From NCBI GenBank assembly GCA_903850425.1, contig CAINLR010000167.1, positions 1 through 51,805 on the forward strand: a stretch of DNA of 51,805 nt, in the 5' to 3' direction. A model generated the notes under the pieces. That model was not told the origin of the DNA, searched no databases, and worked only from the letters and a program-made list of their open reading frames with translations. The DNA is from an uncultured Verrucomicrobia subdivision 3 bacterium (GTDB lineage: Bacteria > Verrucomicrobiota > Verrucomicrobiia > Limisphaerales > UBA11358). Below, piece by piece: positions 39,244 through 45,973 of this stretch. The position numbers and the translations under genes are program-made. Every line of letters starts with the position of its first letter. Positions within the stretch are counted from its first letter, which is position 1.

Positions 39244-40284
39244 TCAACTTCCGGTTAATTCCGCGAGCTTTGCCCGCGCTGCGCCGGAATCAATGGTCGT
39301 CGCCGCCAGCTCCCACCCTTCGGCCAGCGATTTGGTTTTGCCCGCCACGAACAACGCCGCGCCAGCATTGAGCAAAACCGCATCGCGCTTCGGGCCGCGG
39401 TCTTCGCCGCGCAAAATCCGCCGGATGATTTCCGCGTTCACCAACTTGTCGCCGCCGTGCAAATCCGCCAGCGTCGCCGGTTGCAGCGGGAAATTTTCCG
39501 GCGATAAAACGGAAGTGCTGAAACCGCGTTCCTGATAAAATTCCGCGACGTGCGTAGGCCCAAGCGAGGAAAGCTCATCCAGATTTCTTCCTTCCGCCAC
39601 GCCGCAGACCACCATTCCGCGCCGGACGCCGAGCGCCTGCAGCGCGTGCGCCATCGGCGCGCACAGTTCCGGTCGCGGCACACCGACCAGCATCGCGGAG
39701 GGCTGCGCGGGATTCAGCAGCGGCCCGAGAATGTTGAAGACTGTCCGCTGGCCGCGCTCCGCACAAAGTTTCCGCGCGGGCGCAATGTGCTTGAAGGCGG
39801 GGTGAAAATTCGGGGCAAAGAGAAAAGCAAAGCCGTGCTCACGCAGCGCGTGCGCCGCTGCCGTCGGCGACAAGTCCACCCGGATGCCGAGGGCTTCAAT
39901 CACATCCGCGCTGCCGACCGAGGAGGTCACGGCGCGATTGCCGTGCTTGGCCACAATCACGCCGGCGGCGGCGCACAGGATGGCGGCGGTGGTGGAAATG
40001 TTGAACGTGCTCAAGCGGTCGCCGCCGGTGCCGACGATATCCAAAATCTCGCGGGTGTCGCGCCAGGATTTTTCAATCGGCAGGGCGATAGATTTTTGGT
40101 GCAGCGCGCGGGCGAAGGCGGTGATTTCTTCGGGTGACTCACCTTTTTGCGCCAGGGCAATGAGAAACTCCGCCTTGCTGGCCACGGCGATTTTTTCATC
40201 GGCCAGCAAATCCACGGCACCGCGGATTTGCGCGGCGTCGAGCGATTGTGAGGCCGCGAGGTGTTGGACTAGAGTTGCGAGCAC
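39244..40284 (-). CDS. trpD: Anthranilate phosphoribosyltransferase
   Basis: The 346-aa enzyme transfers phosphoribose from PRPP to anthranilate, the second step of tryptophan synthesis. The PRPP-binding motif DIVGTGGDRLSTFNIST is at about residues 74-90, followed by AKHGNRAVTSSVGSADVIEALG. Near the end DLHGGDKLVNAEIIRRIL is also typical. It stands alone and is about 38 kb from the trpB end in this window, so trp genes are scattered here. Confidence 0.96.
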   Translation of the reverse strand: MLATLVQHLAASQSLDAAQIRGAVDLLADEKIAVASKAEFLIALAQKGESPEEITAFARALHQKSIALPIEKSWRDTREILDIVGTGGDRLSTFNISTTAAILCAAAGVIVAKHGNRAVTSSVGSADVIEALGIRVDLSPTAAAHALREHGFAFLFAPNFHPAFKHIAPARKLCAERGQRTVFNILGPLLNPAQPSAMLVGVPRPELCAPMAHALQALGVRRGMVVCGVAEGRNLDELSSLGPTHVAEFYQERGFSTSVLSPENFPLQPATLADLHGGDKLVNAEIIRRILRGEDRGPKRDAVLLNAGAALFVAGKTKSLAEGWELAATTIDSGAARAKLAELTGS

Positions 40285-40358
40285 GCGCGGATTTTACGCC
40301 GGGGCGCGCCCGGCACAAACTGAAATTACGGCCGCAAGTCAATTCGACTGGGGACGGA

Positions 40359-41084
40359 TCACCTCGGCATTTCCCCGTAGTTGATGGCCATCGCACCGCC
40401 GAGCAGGTTGATGATGCGGACGTTGGCCAGTTGGAGCTGGCGCATCTGGTCCGCCACGGCCAGTTGGGCGGGATAGTGTTTCAGCGATTCCAAAATATAG
40501 GCGTAGGCCGACGCGTTGCCGCAAAAAAGCAGCCCGATGAGCGGCACGGACATCTTCAGATGCGCGAAATAAACCGCGCGCCACAGGGCGTTCGCCGGCT
40601 TGCCAAAATCCAGCACGATGATCCGCGCGCCCGGCCGGGCCACGCGGCGCATCTCCTCCAGCCCACGCTGCCAGCTCGTCAGGTTGCGCAGCCCGTAGCC
40701 CACCGTCACAATGTCGAAGGAGTTTTCGGGAAAGGGCAATTGCTGCGCGTCGCCCTGAACGAATTTCAAATTTGAGATTGGAGATTTCATATTGCGCTGC
40801 CGCTGCGCGGCGACTTCGAGCATCTGTGGGCTGAAATCCAGTCCGGTGGTTTCGGCGCCGCGTTGGGCGAGGGCGGCGGCGATGTCGCCGGTGCCGCAGC
40901 ATAAATCCAAGGCGCGCTGGTCGGCTTTCACCGCCGCCAGTGCCACGACCCGCCGCTTCCAATTCCGGTGCAGGCCGAAACTTTGCAGGTCGTTGATCAG
41001 GTCGTAGCGCCGCGCAATGCGGGCGAAGAGGTCGTTGACCTTGGCGGCGCGCGCTTCGCCGGCGTCGTAAAAAACATTGCTCAC
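40359..41084 (-). CDS. ubiE: Demethylmenaquinone/ubiquinone C-methyltransferase
   Basis: A 241-aa SAM methyltransferase of the UbiE/MenG family that methylates the quinone ring. The motifs are VNDLFARIARRYDLIND near the N-terminus, LDLCCGTGDIAAALA (SAM binding), NSFDIVTVGYGLRN and a C-terminal GGAMAINYG. In this phylum the quinone is likely menaquinone, so MenG is the more probable role. It is 74 bases from trpD on the same strand. Confidence 0.92.
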   Translation of the reverse strand: MSNVFYDAGEARAAKVNDLFARIARRYDLINDLQSFGLHRNWKRRVVALAAVKADQRALDLCCGTGDIAAALAQRGAETTGLDFSPQMLEVAAQRQRNMKSPISNLKFVQGDAQQLPFPENSFDIVTVGYGLRNLTSWQRGLEEMRRVARPGARIIVLDFGKPANALWRAVYFAHLKMSVPLIGLLFCGNASAYAYILESLKHYPAQLAVADQMRQLQLANVRIINLLGGAMAINYGEMPR

Positions 41085-41212
41085 GCGCGGAGTTTAGCGG
41101 CGCGGCGGGCGCAAGGCAAAGCGTAGAAATTCCTTTGCGCTCGCAGGCCGCTTTGTTAGTGTCCGGCCGATGGAAGCAACCGGTCCCATGCCGTTGTGCT
41201 GAAGTCCTGATT

Positions 41213-41638
41213 ATGAGTGCCGAACCACCCGCCGCGCCGGCGAGGAAGATTCTTGTGGTGGATGACAACCAAGTTGTCATCAAGGCAATTTCATTAAAGT
41301 TGCTGGCCGCCGGCTATCAGGTGATCACAGCCATGGACGGCGCGGAGGCGGTGGCGGCGGCGCGCAAGGAAAATCCAGATTTGATCCTGCTCGACATCAG
41401 CTTTCCCCCGGATGTCGGCAGCGTGCAATGGGACGGCTTCCGGATCATGGAATGGTTTCACCGGCTCGATACGGCGCGGAAAATCCCGGTCATCGTGATC
41501 ACCGGCAGCGAAGATCCGAAGGCGCGGGAGCGGGCCACGAGCAACGGCGCGGTGGCCTTTTTTCTCAAGCCCATCGAGCATGACAGTTTGTTGAAAGTCA
41601 TCCGCGCGACCTTGGGCGAGGCAGCCCCCAGCATCTAA
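41213..41638 (+). CDS. Single-domain response regulator (receiver)
   Basis: A 141-aa stand-alone receiver domain. The acidic pair is in ILVVDDNQVV, the phosphorylatable Asp in LILLDISFPP, the Thr in VIVITGSED and the Lys in FFLKPIE. There is no output domain, so it likely works like CheY or in a phosphorelay. The ATG at 41213 follows the family start (short linker and then KILVVDD). A loop of about ten residues follows the phospho-acceptor strand, longer than usual. No histidine kinase is adjacent. Confidence 0.9.
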   Translation: MSAEPPAAPARKILVVDDNQVVIKAISLKLLAAGYQVITAMDGAEAVAAARKENPDLILLDISFPPDVGSVQWDGFRIMEWFHRLDTARKIPVIVITGSEDPKARERATSNGAVAFFLKPIEHDSLLKVIRATLGEAAPSI

Positions 41639-41692
41639 AAATTCAGGCTTGCCAGCGGCTGCCATTGGCTTATTATCTCCTCACTCTTGGAA

Positions 41693-41768
41693 GCGAGCGT
41701 AGCTCAGTTGGTAGAGCATCACGTTGCCAACGTGAATGTCGAGGGTTCAAATCCCTTCGCTCGCTCCA
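41693..41768 (+). tRNA. tRNA-Gly (GCC), presumed provirus attachment site
   Basis: A 76-nt cloverleaf including an encoded CCA. The acceptor stem GCGAGCG pairs with CGCTCGC, the anticodon stem TCACG pairs with CGTGA, and the loop TTGCCAA gives anticodon GCC. The T arm GAGGG-TTCAAAT-CCCTT is standard. The sequence changes to compact, virus-like genes directly after the CCA, and a minus-strand viral gene ends inside the tRNA. This is the usual pattern where an integrase uses the tRNA 3' half as attB. Confidence 0.95.
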
Positions 41769-41931
41769 TTTGTCTTTCTAGTTTTTCGGCCCTCTTCTTA
41801 AGCTCGGCGTCCATGTGCGCTTCGAGAATTTCGTTTATGATCTCCGACACGTTTAGGTGTAGCGTCCGCGCCATGTTTAAGCGGTTTTGATTCTTCTCTG
41901 TTGGTCTGAAATTTGCAGGTGCAATAGCCAT
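41719..41931 (-). CDS. Ribbon-helix-helix regulator ending inside tRNA-Gly
   Basis: A 70-aa protein whose central part (FRPTEKNQNRLNMARTLHLN, then VSEIINEILE) has the strand-helix-helix pattern of Arc/CopG-type repressors. The ATG at 41931 has an AAAGGAAA ribosome site, so this is a real gene. Its last 16 codons (ERAKGFEPSTFTLAT and stop) lie in the antisense of the tRNA. Its C-terminus therefore depends on the attachment sequence. It diverges from another small regulator across an operator-like dyad, as expected for a repressor of lysogeny. Confidence 0.65.
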   Translation of the reverse strand: MAIAPANFRPTEKNQNRLNMARTLHLNVSEIINEILEAHMDAELKKRAEKLERQMERAKGFEPSTFTLAT

Positions 41932-41952
41932 ATAATTTCCTTTCGTCGGTAA

Positions 41953-42020
41953 TACTGTAACAGGGTAATTAAAATAATCAAGATTTACCTTGATTTGTCG
42001 GGTAGTCGTGTATTACAGTA
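41953..42020. promoter_or_regulatory. Nested-dyad operator between divergent regulators
   Basis: TACTGTAA at 41953-41960 and TTACAGTA at 42013-42020 are perfect inverted copies. Inside them AATCAAG (41976-41982) pairs with CTTGATT (41989-41995). Both dyads are centred within about 1 base of 41986. The stretch is AT-rich and lies between the two divergent ribbon-helix-helix genes. It is the likely binding site for one or both and the site of their promoters. Confidence 0.65.
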
Positions 42021-42025
42021 GCCGC

Positions 42026-42193
42026 GTGTCCGATATCCCACTCAAAAAACCACGACGGAAGCTGACCTCGCTGGAATTGTCAGCCCCGGCGCGCGGCACG
42101 CTTTGCCGCATCAAACGCAAACACGGCATCAACAAGACCAACGCCATTGAGCGCGGCCTGGTGATGCTCGAAACCAAACTGGAGGCCGTGTGA
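42026..42193 (+). CDS. Small ribbon-helix-helix DNA-binding protein
   Basis: A 55-aa basic protein. The segment KLTSLELSAPARGTLCRIKR with KHGINKTNAIERGLVMLE matches the strand-helix-helix layout of Arc/CopG proteins. The GTG at 42026 is six bases after the operator half-site. Alternatives are a GTG at 42008 or a TTG at 41990, which would put the operator inside the gene. Its stop overlaps the next ATG (TGATG). It probably heads the rightward operon and acts like a Cro/Arc regulator. Confidence 0.6.
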   Translation: MSDIPLKKPRRKLTSLELSAPARGTLCRIKRKHGINKTNAIERGLVMLETKLEAV

Positions 42194-42312
42194 TGGCCAT
42201 GCTTCCCAAATGGCTGAACGTCTGCGCGGCCATCGTCGTCAGCATCGGCCTCGGCACGGTGCTCGGCAAAATCATCTGGCTCGGTTTAACCCACATTCCC
42301 CATCAACCATGA
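42193..42312 (+). CDS. 39-aa single-span membrane protein
   Basis: The protein is M-A-M-L-P-K-W-L followed by a hydrophobic helix (about residues 8-33, VCAAIVVSIGLGTVLGKIIW) and a short His/Pro tail. It starts on the stop of the regulator gene and overlaps the next gene by four bases. This coupling on both sides is the main evidence that it is real. Role unknown; membrane-containing viruses carry many such peptides. Confidence 0.6.
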   Translation: MAMLPKWLNVCAAIVVSIGLGTVLGKIIWLGLTHIPHQP

Positions 42313-42626
42313 TAAAAGATCACCCTTACAACTCCGGCCCGCTCATGCCGGAACTCCCTGAAAAAGTTTCCGTGTCCGAAAACTTCAACCAACCAACTCC
42401 CATGAAAAAGTTCCTCATCCTCTACGACCTCGACAACAACGGCGGGCTGGCCACCAAGACCGCCGCCTACGTCATTCAAGCCGACAACAAACAAGACGCC
42501 CTGACGCTGGCGCAAAACCGATGTGTGGCCAATGTGGCGGCGCAATACGTTTTTCAGCTCGTCGCGAGCGTCGAGCCGCAAGAAACCAAAGTCACCGCCC
42601 TAACCCATTACGAAGCCGGCCTATGA
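42309..42626 (+). CDS. Unknown viral protein, 105 aa
   Basis: I do not recognise this protein. The ATG at 42309 overlaps the preceding stop (ATGA). A later ATG at 42402 (MKKFLILYDLDNN) would give a 74-aa form beginning at a strongly predicted beta strand. The C-terminal part has the look of a small alpha/beta fold. Its stop overlaps the next ATG by four bases. Confidence 0.55.
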   Translation: MIKDHPYNSGPLMPELPEKVSVSENFNQPTPMKKFLILYDLDNNGGLATKTAAYVIQADNKQDALTLAQNRCVANVAAQYVFQLVASVEPQETKVTALTHYEAGL

Positions 42627-43042
42627 ATGCTACCACCACCACCGAACCGGCGAAAGCCACGCTCAGTGAACCAACCCGCATCTTGTTTCAAATCGCCTCG
42701 CGCAGTCACACGTTGTGCGAGCTGCTCGGCATCGAGGTCATCGAGCGCGGCGACGTGGTCAACAAATTGCGTTACCAAATTATGCCACGCTCCTGGCTTG
42801 TGCCGCATCCGACCCGGATGAACGAGCTTAGTTTTGACCCGGACATTTTCGCCAAGCGCCTGGCCGGCGGCATGAGTGACGGCGAACGGCACATGTCGCT
42901 CTTTCTGTTGAACGTCTGGAATCCCGGCTATGCGCGCCAGCAAAAGGGCTGGAATTTTGATCTGTTCGCCGCGCTGCGGCAGTTGGACGGCGGCAACTGC
43001 GCCGCCATCGCGTGGTTTCTCCACTGCCCGATCTGGCCATGA
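42623..43042 (+). CDS. Unknown viral protein, 139 aa
   Basis: A soluble protein with no motif I recognise. The segment FDPDIFAKRLAGGMSDGERH and a conserved-looking LFLLNVWNPGYARQQKGWNF occur in the C-terminal half. It starts at 42623 by four-base overlap with the upstream gene and ends by a four-base overlap with the downstream one. It is part of the early rightward operon. Confidence 0.55.
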   Translation: MNATTTTEPAKATLSEPTRILFQIASRSHTLCELLGIEVIERGDVVNKLRYQIMPRSWLVPHPTRMNELSFDPDIFAKRLAGGMSDGERHMSLFLLNVWNPGYARQQKGWNFDLFAALRQLDGGNCAAIAWFLHCPIWP

Positions 43043-43380
43043 AAGCGCGCATCATCAACCTGGCGTCGGCGGTCACGGCGGCGCTCATTCTGGAAATCAT
43101 TTGCGGCGTGCTGTTCTGGCGGGTGGATTGGCGGCTCGGGCTGGCCTGGCTGCTCTCGAACCTCGCGAATCTCTGCTCGAAGGACGCCGTCGGAAAGGCG
43201 TTGCTGGACCCGGAAGTCTTGAAAGTGTTTCACCAAATCGGGCGGGAAGAAGCGGCGTTGAAGGTCTGCTTTTATTGCCCGGCGTGCGGCAAGTATTACT
43301 CGCACCGGGCGGCGCACAAGGGCTGTGACGAGCTGGGGGAGAACATGCGCGAGACGCGCGACTACAACGGACAATTCTGA
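43039..43380 (+). CDS. Membrane-anchored zinc-ribbon protein, 113 aa
   Basis: The ATG at 43039 overlaps the previous stop (ATGA). An N-terminal membrane segment (about residues 8-26) is followed by a helical region and a zinc-ribbon-like CPACGKYYSHRAAHKGC (about 83-99). Nucleic-acid or protein binding at the membrane is plausible. The family is not recognised. Confidence 0.58.
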   Translation: MKARIINLASAVTAALILEIICGVLFWRVDWRLGLAWLLSNLANLCSKDAVGKALLDPEVLKVFHQIGREEAALKVCFYCPACGKYYSHRAAHKGCDELGENMRETRDYNGQF

Positions 43381-43383
43381 ATT

Positions 43384-43590
43384 ATGAACTGCGCGAAATG
43401 TTACCGCACCGACCGCAGTGGCCGCCAGCCGGCCACGTTGCGCCTGGCCACCCAAGTCAAGCTGCTCAAGGTGGGCGTCGTAGGCGACCACTACAAATAT
43501 CAATGCCCGCAGTGCCGCGCGATTTTCTTTTTCCCGATGGCCCCGCAGGAAACCCAAGTCACGTTTAACGCAGCACTAGTGCCGGCCTGA
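43384..43590 (+). CDS. Small zinc-ribbon protein, 68 aa
   Basis: Two CxxC pairs (MNCAKC at the start and CPQC near residue 42) make a two-knuckle zinc ribbon. It starts three bases after the previous stop, and its own stop overlaps the next ATG by one base (TGATG). It is likely a DNA-binding or transcription-modulating protein of the virus. Confidence 0.6.
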   Translation: MNCAKCYRTDRSGRQPATLRLATQVKLLKVGVVGDHYKYQCPQCRAIFFFPMAPQETQVTFNAALVPA

Positions 43591-43958
43591 TGCTCACCAA
43601 CAAAGATGTCGCGTCGGAAATGGGCTGCAACCGCGACACGCTGCGCAGCCGCTGCAAGCTCACCAAAACGAAACCGACGTTCAGCGGTTATTCCGGACAC
43701 CGATGGACGCGCAAGCAAGCCGATCTCCTGTTTCAACGCTGGTCGGATTACACCCAAAAAAAATATGTCACCCCATCAAAAGCCCTGGGCAAAGGGACTC
43801 GAAAGTCTCTGCCTCATCAAACTCAAAGAACTCGGCGGAACCGCCACGGCGCACACGCTCGCCGCCGCGATCTTGCAGCCGATGGCAAACGTGTCACCCC
43901 GCATGAACGCGCTGGCGATCGCCGGCCTGGTGCGCGACACCGGGCGGCGCGTCAGTGA
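43590..43958 (+). CDS. Helix-turn-helix protein with possible frameshift into the next gene
   Basis: Only the first 58 or so residues look like genuine coding sequence: MLTNKDVASEMGCNRDTLRS is MerR/excisionase-like, and a WTRKQADLLFQRW helix follows. After an eight-A run at 43756-43763 the frame turns into Arg/His-rich text that shadows the next gene. With seven As, or a +1 slip, this frame would run directly into the protein starting at 43765. Either the real protein has a meaningless tail or the two are one gene of about 178 aa. Confidence 0.5.
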   Translation: MLTNKDVASEMGCNRDTLRSRCKLTKTKPTFSGYSGHRWTRKQADLLFQRWSDYTQKKYVTPSKALGKGTRKSLPHQTQRTRRNRHGAHARRRDLAADGKRVTPHERAGDRRPGARHRAARQ

Positions 43959-44127
43959 AGGCCGAGGCCGTCCGCTGATTGTGTGGACGCTCGCCGACGC
44001 GGATGCTGTGCATATCCTAGCGCCAGAACCGGCGCTGAAGGCCCACCAGATTGATTTGCTGGCGCGGCTCGATGCCATGCCGGCCCGCGAACGCGGCTAC
44101 CTACTCAACGCGGTCCAACAGCGTTAG
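43765..44127 (+). CDS. Winged-helix protein, 120 aa
   Basis: The core KGLESLCLIKLKELGGTATA, then MNALAIAGLVRDTGR and GRGRPLIVWTL has the helix-helix-wing layout of small winged-helix DNA-binding proteins. The ATG is preceded by an A-rich leader (AAAAAAAATATGTC) nearly the same as that of the capsid gene at 47662, rather than by a Shine-Dalgarno sequence. Its 5' part overlaps the upstream frame by 194 bases. It may be the second half of a fused gene. Confidence 0.58.
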   Translation: MSPHQKPWAKGLESLCLIKLKELGGTATAHTLAAAILQPMANVSPRMNALAIAGLVRDTGRRVSEGRGRPLIVWTLADADAVHILAPEPALKAHQIDLLARLDAMPARERGYLLNAVQQR

Positions 44128-44197
44128 ACCCGGCGTTTCCGGCCGGCAGTCAGCGCTAGATCGGTGCGGTTGAATTTCTAAAATAATTATTTTACTC

Positions 44198-44899
44198 ATG
44201 CGTGACCCTCGAATCTTCCGGCTCAAGCTCCTGATCGAAGCTGACAGCAAAATCAGCCACGGCGCGCGAACGCTCGCCCTGCGCGTTTGCAGCCACGTCC
44301 ACAACGACCCGCACATCATGCCAGAGGAGCCTTTCCCGCTGCCCTGGACGCTCGCCAGCTTCCTTTGCTGGGGGATGTGTGAAAGCGAGTGCTACCGCAA
44401 CCTGCGCGAGCTGGTGAAGCAAAATCATTTCAGCTACGAAGGCGTTAAAGGCTGTCCCGGCTTCGCGCACTACAAGCTGAATTTCCTAGCTGTGACCGAC
44501 AATTCTAGGGCAGTCAGCAAAGACGGTCCTAGGGCAGTCAGCAAAGACGGTCCTAGGGCAGTCACAGTTGCGCGACCAAGCACCGTCAAACGTGACAGCC
44601 CTAGGGCAAGCAAGGAAGAATGTCCAAGGACCGTCCGCGAAGAATGCTCTCATATATCTACTCTTCCTTCGGAAGAAATGATTAAGACCAATGGAAGAAA
44701 ATCGAGTTCGCTTCGCTCAGAGGAACGTGGGGAAGATAAAAGTTCGCTCCGCTCAGAGGAACGAAGTGGAATTAAAAGTTCGCTTCGCTCACAGGAACGA
44801 ACGGGAGATGGCAAACCGGCTGCGCCGCAGATGACGAGCGCAGAGCGTGCGCGATGCGCCAAACAAGTCCGGGAACTGGCGGCAAAACTTAGCTCTTGA
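44198..44899 (+). CDS. Putative replication initiator with internal peptide repeats
   Basis: A 233-aa protein. Residues about 1-100 (MRDPRIFRLKLLIEADSKIS onwards) resemble the N-terminal winged-helix region found in plasmid and phage replication proteins of the DnaD/Rep_A type. After it come two in-frame repeat blocks: RAVSKDGP in tandem (24-bp units) and SSLRSEER every 12 residues (36-bp units). The C-terminal end is Lys/Arg-rich. An AT-rich 20-base stretch precedes the ATG. Initiator function is an inference from fold resemblance and from repeat clusters inside the gene. Confidence 0.5.
   Translation: MRDPRIFRLKLLIEADSKISHGARTLALRVCSHVHNDPHIMPEEPFPLPWTLASFLCWGMCESECYRNLRELVKQNHFSYEGVKGCPGFAHYKLNFLAVTDNSRAVSKDGPRAVSKDGPRAVTVARPSTVKRDSPRASKEECPRTVREECSHISTLPSEEMIKTNGRKSSSLRSEERGEDKSSLRSEERSGIKSSLRSQERTGDGKPAAPQMTSAERARCAKQVRELAAKLSS
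44505..44564 (+). repeat. 24-bp tandem repeats (2.5 copies)
   Basis: Copies at 44505-44528 and 44529-44552 are identical, with a partial third at 44553-44564. All begin CTAGGGCAGTCA. The same CTAGGGCA core recurs at 44601. The period is a multiple of three, so the reading frame is kept. Possible initiator-binding iterons. Confidence 0.8.
44705..44799 (+). repeat. 36-bp-spaced direct repeats (three copies)
   Basis: Units of 23 bp at 44705-44727, 44741-44763 and 44777-44799 differ at single positions and are spaced exactly 36 bases apart. A 14-bp piece of the unit recurs at 44910-44923, just inside the next gene. They encode the SSLRSEER peptide repeats. The fixed spacing would suit a multi-site protein-DNA complex. 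Confidence 0.8.
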
Positions 44900-44904
44900 T
44901 TTTT

Positions 44905-45549
44905 ATGATCGCTTCGCTCAGAGTTCAGCACCCACTAAACGGGGAAGGCGAGTCCGGCCATGTTGCTGGCTCGCTTTTTCCAATTTCGGGGGAAGCTCCG
45001 CCGGTCACACTTCAAACCCTGCTCGCCCGCTTCCCCGCTGTGACGCCGAAAATCCTGCTCGCGCTCGCCGTGCTGGCCATGTGTGACAACTCGGTCACGC
45101 CGCAACGGCAATGCGCGTGCGGTTGCGGCGCAACTGTGACCGGCAAGGAAAAGACCGCCGGCCCCGCGTGCCGGAAACGGATGCAACGCGAGCGCGACCG
45201 CGTGCGCCTGGCGGCGCTGCCCGCGAACCGGCAGTTCAACCTGGTGCTTCAAAACGAACTGCCGATGCCGATCAAGCCGGCGAAATTTCTGTTGTGCTGG
45301 ATGACCGGCCACAAGCCGCCGCGCGTGATCTACTACCGATCCAACCCGGAGCCTGGTTTCTGTTGGGGCATAACCTACGACAAGGCGCAAGCTCACCGCT
45401 TTGGCTCGAAGGCCGAAGCCGAGGCGCGCTGGCTTTCGATTCACCAGTGGCCGGAAGACTACCAGCATTGCCTCGACGAAGGCACGACGTGGGCGGATCG
45501 GTCGTTAGCTAGACCGCGCGATTTTCGGCGATTATCGGCAAACAGCTAA
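44905..45549 (+). CDS. Zinc-knuckle protein, 214 aa
   Basis: An unrecognised protein with a Cys-rich knuckle CACGCGATVTG followed by GPACRKRMQRERDR (roughly residues 70-98), which could bind zinc and nucleic acid. The second half has an alpha/beta look with several Trp residues. The ATG at 44905 lies just after the stop of the initiator-like gene; the first codons contain part of the repeat unit. Replication or transcription roles are possible. Confidence 0.5.
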   Translation: MIASLRVQHPLNGEGESGHVAGSLFPISGEAPPVTLQTLLARFPAVTPKILLALAVLAMCDNSVTPQRQCACGCGATVTGKEKTAGPACRKRMQRERDRVRLAALPANRQFNLVLQNELPMPIKPAKFLLCWMTGHKPPRVIYYRSNPEPGFCWGITYDKAQAHRFGSKAEAEARWLSIHQWPEDYQHCLDEGTTWADRSLARPRDFRRLSANS

Positions 45550-45577
45550 ACCAGCTAACAGCTAAGATCGGACTGCT

Positions 45578-45706
45578 ATGAAAACTTGGAAATCAAAACG
45601 CCTGGTGTGCCGGCGCACGAAAAATGGCCGGTTCGCGCGCAAGGGTGCCTGCAAAACCTTTCGCCGCACCAAGGTCAAATGCGTCTTCGGAAAACTCTTC
45701 CAATGA
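45578..45706 (+). CDS. 42-aa highly basic protein
   Basis: The peptide begins MKTWKSKRLVCRRTKNGRF and contains 17 Lys/Arg residues and three Cys. It has no membrane segment. The stop overlaps the next ATG by four bases (ATGA), which supports expression. A DNA-condensing or DNA-binding virion peptide is a reasonable guess for a virus with small basic proteins. Confidence 0.55.
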   Translation: MKTWKSKRLVCRRTKNGRFARKGACKTFRRTKVKCVFGKLFQ

Positions 45707-45969
45707 GCGCCACCGGATCACCAGCGGGCAACCCAGCCCCGCCCGCTTCGGCCCTGATCGTCTTGAACGGCAAAACCGAGGCGGAGATGGCCGCGCTGGT
45801 TCCCAAGCTCGTCAAGGCCGTCAAGGTCACAGCCGCGCAGAAGCGGAAAGTCGAGATCAAGGCGGCAGAGCTGGAAAACGAAAATGAACAGCTCAAGGCC
45901 GCCTTGCAGCCGCCGGCCCCGCAGCCGCCAAAGGAAAAATTTTCATGGATGGGATTCACCGCAAGCTAA
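45703..45969 (+). CDS. Coiled-coil protein, 88 aa
   Basis: A Pro/Ala-rich start, then a long helix with heptads (about residues 25-68, including KRKVEIKAAELENENEQLKA), then a Pro/Lys linker and a short hydrophobic end. The ATG at 45703 overlaps the preceding stop, so the longer frame from 45586 is not needed. It may be an assembly or scaffolding factor, which fits its position before the structural genes. Confidence 0.55.
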   Translation: MSATGSPAGNPAPPASALIVLNGKTEAEMAALVPKLVKAVKVTAAQKRKVEIKAAELENENEQLKAALQPPAPQPPKEKFSWMGFTAS

Positions 45970-45973
45970 GGCT

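Noticed and set aside
41719-41768. Dismissing the frame across the tRNA as a common annotation artefact (the GFEPST peptide).
   Set aside because: The tail is indeed tRNA antisense, but the rest of the gene has its own ribosome site, a ribbon-helix-helix pattern and a divergent partner, so I kept the gene.
44505-44799. A CRISPR array was considered for the regularly spaced repeats.
   Set aside because: The units are contiguous or separated by only 13 bases, keep a reading frame and have no unique spacers or cas genes.
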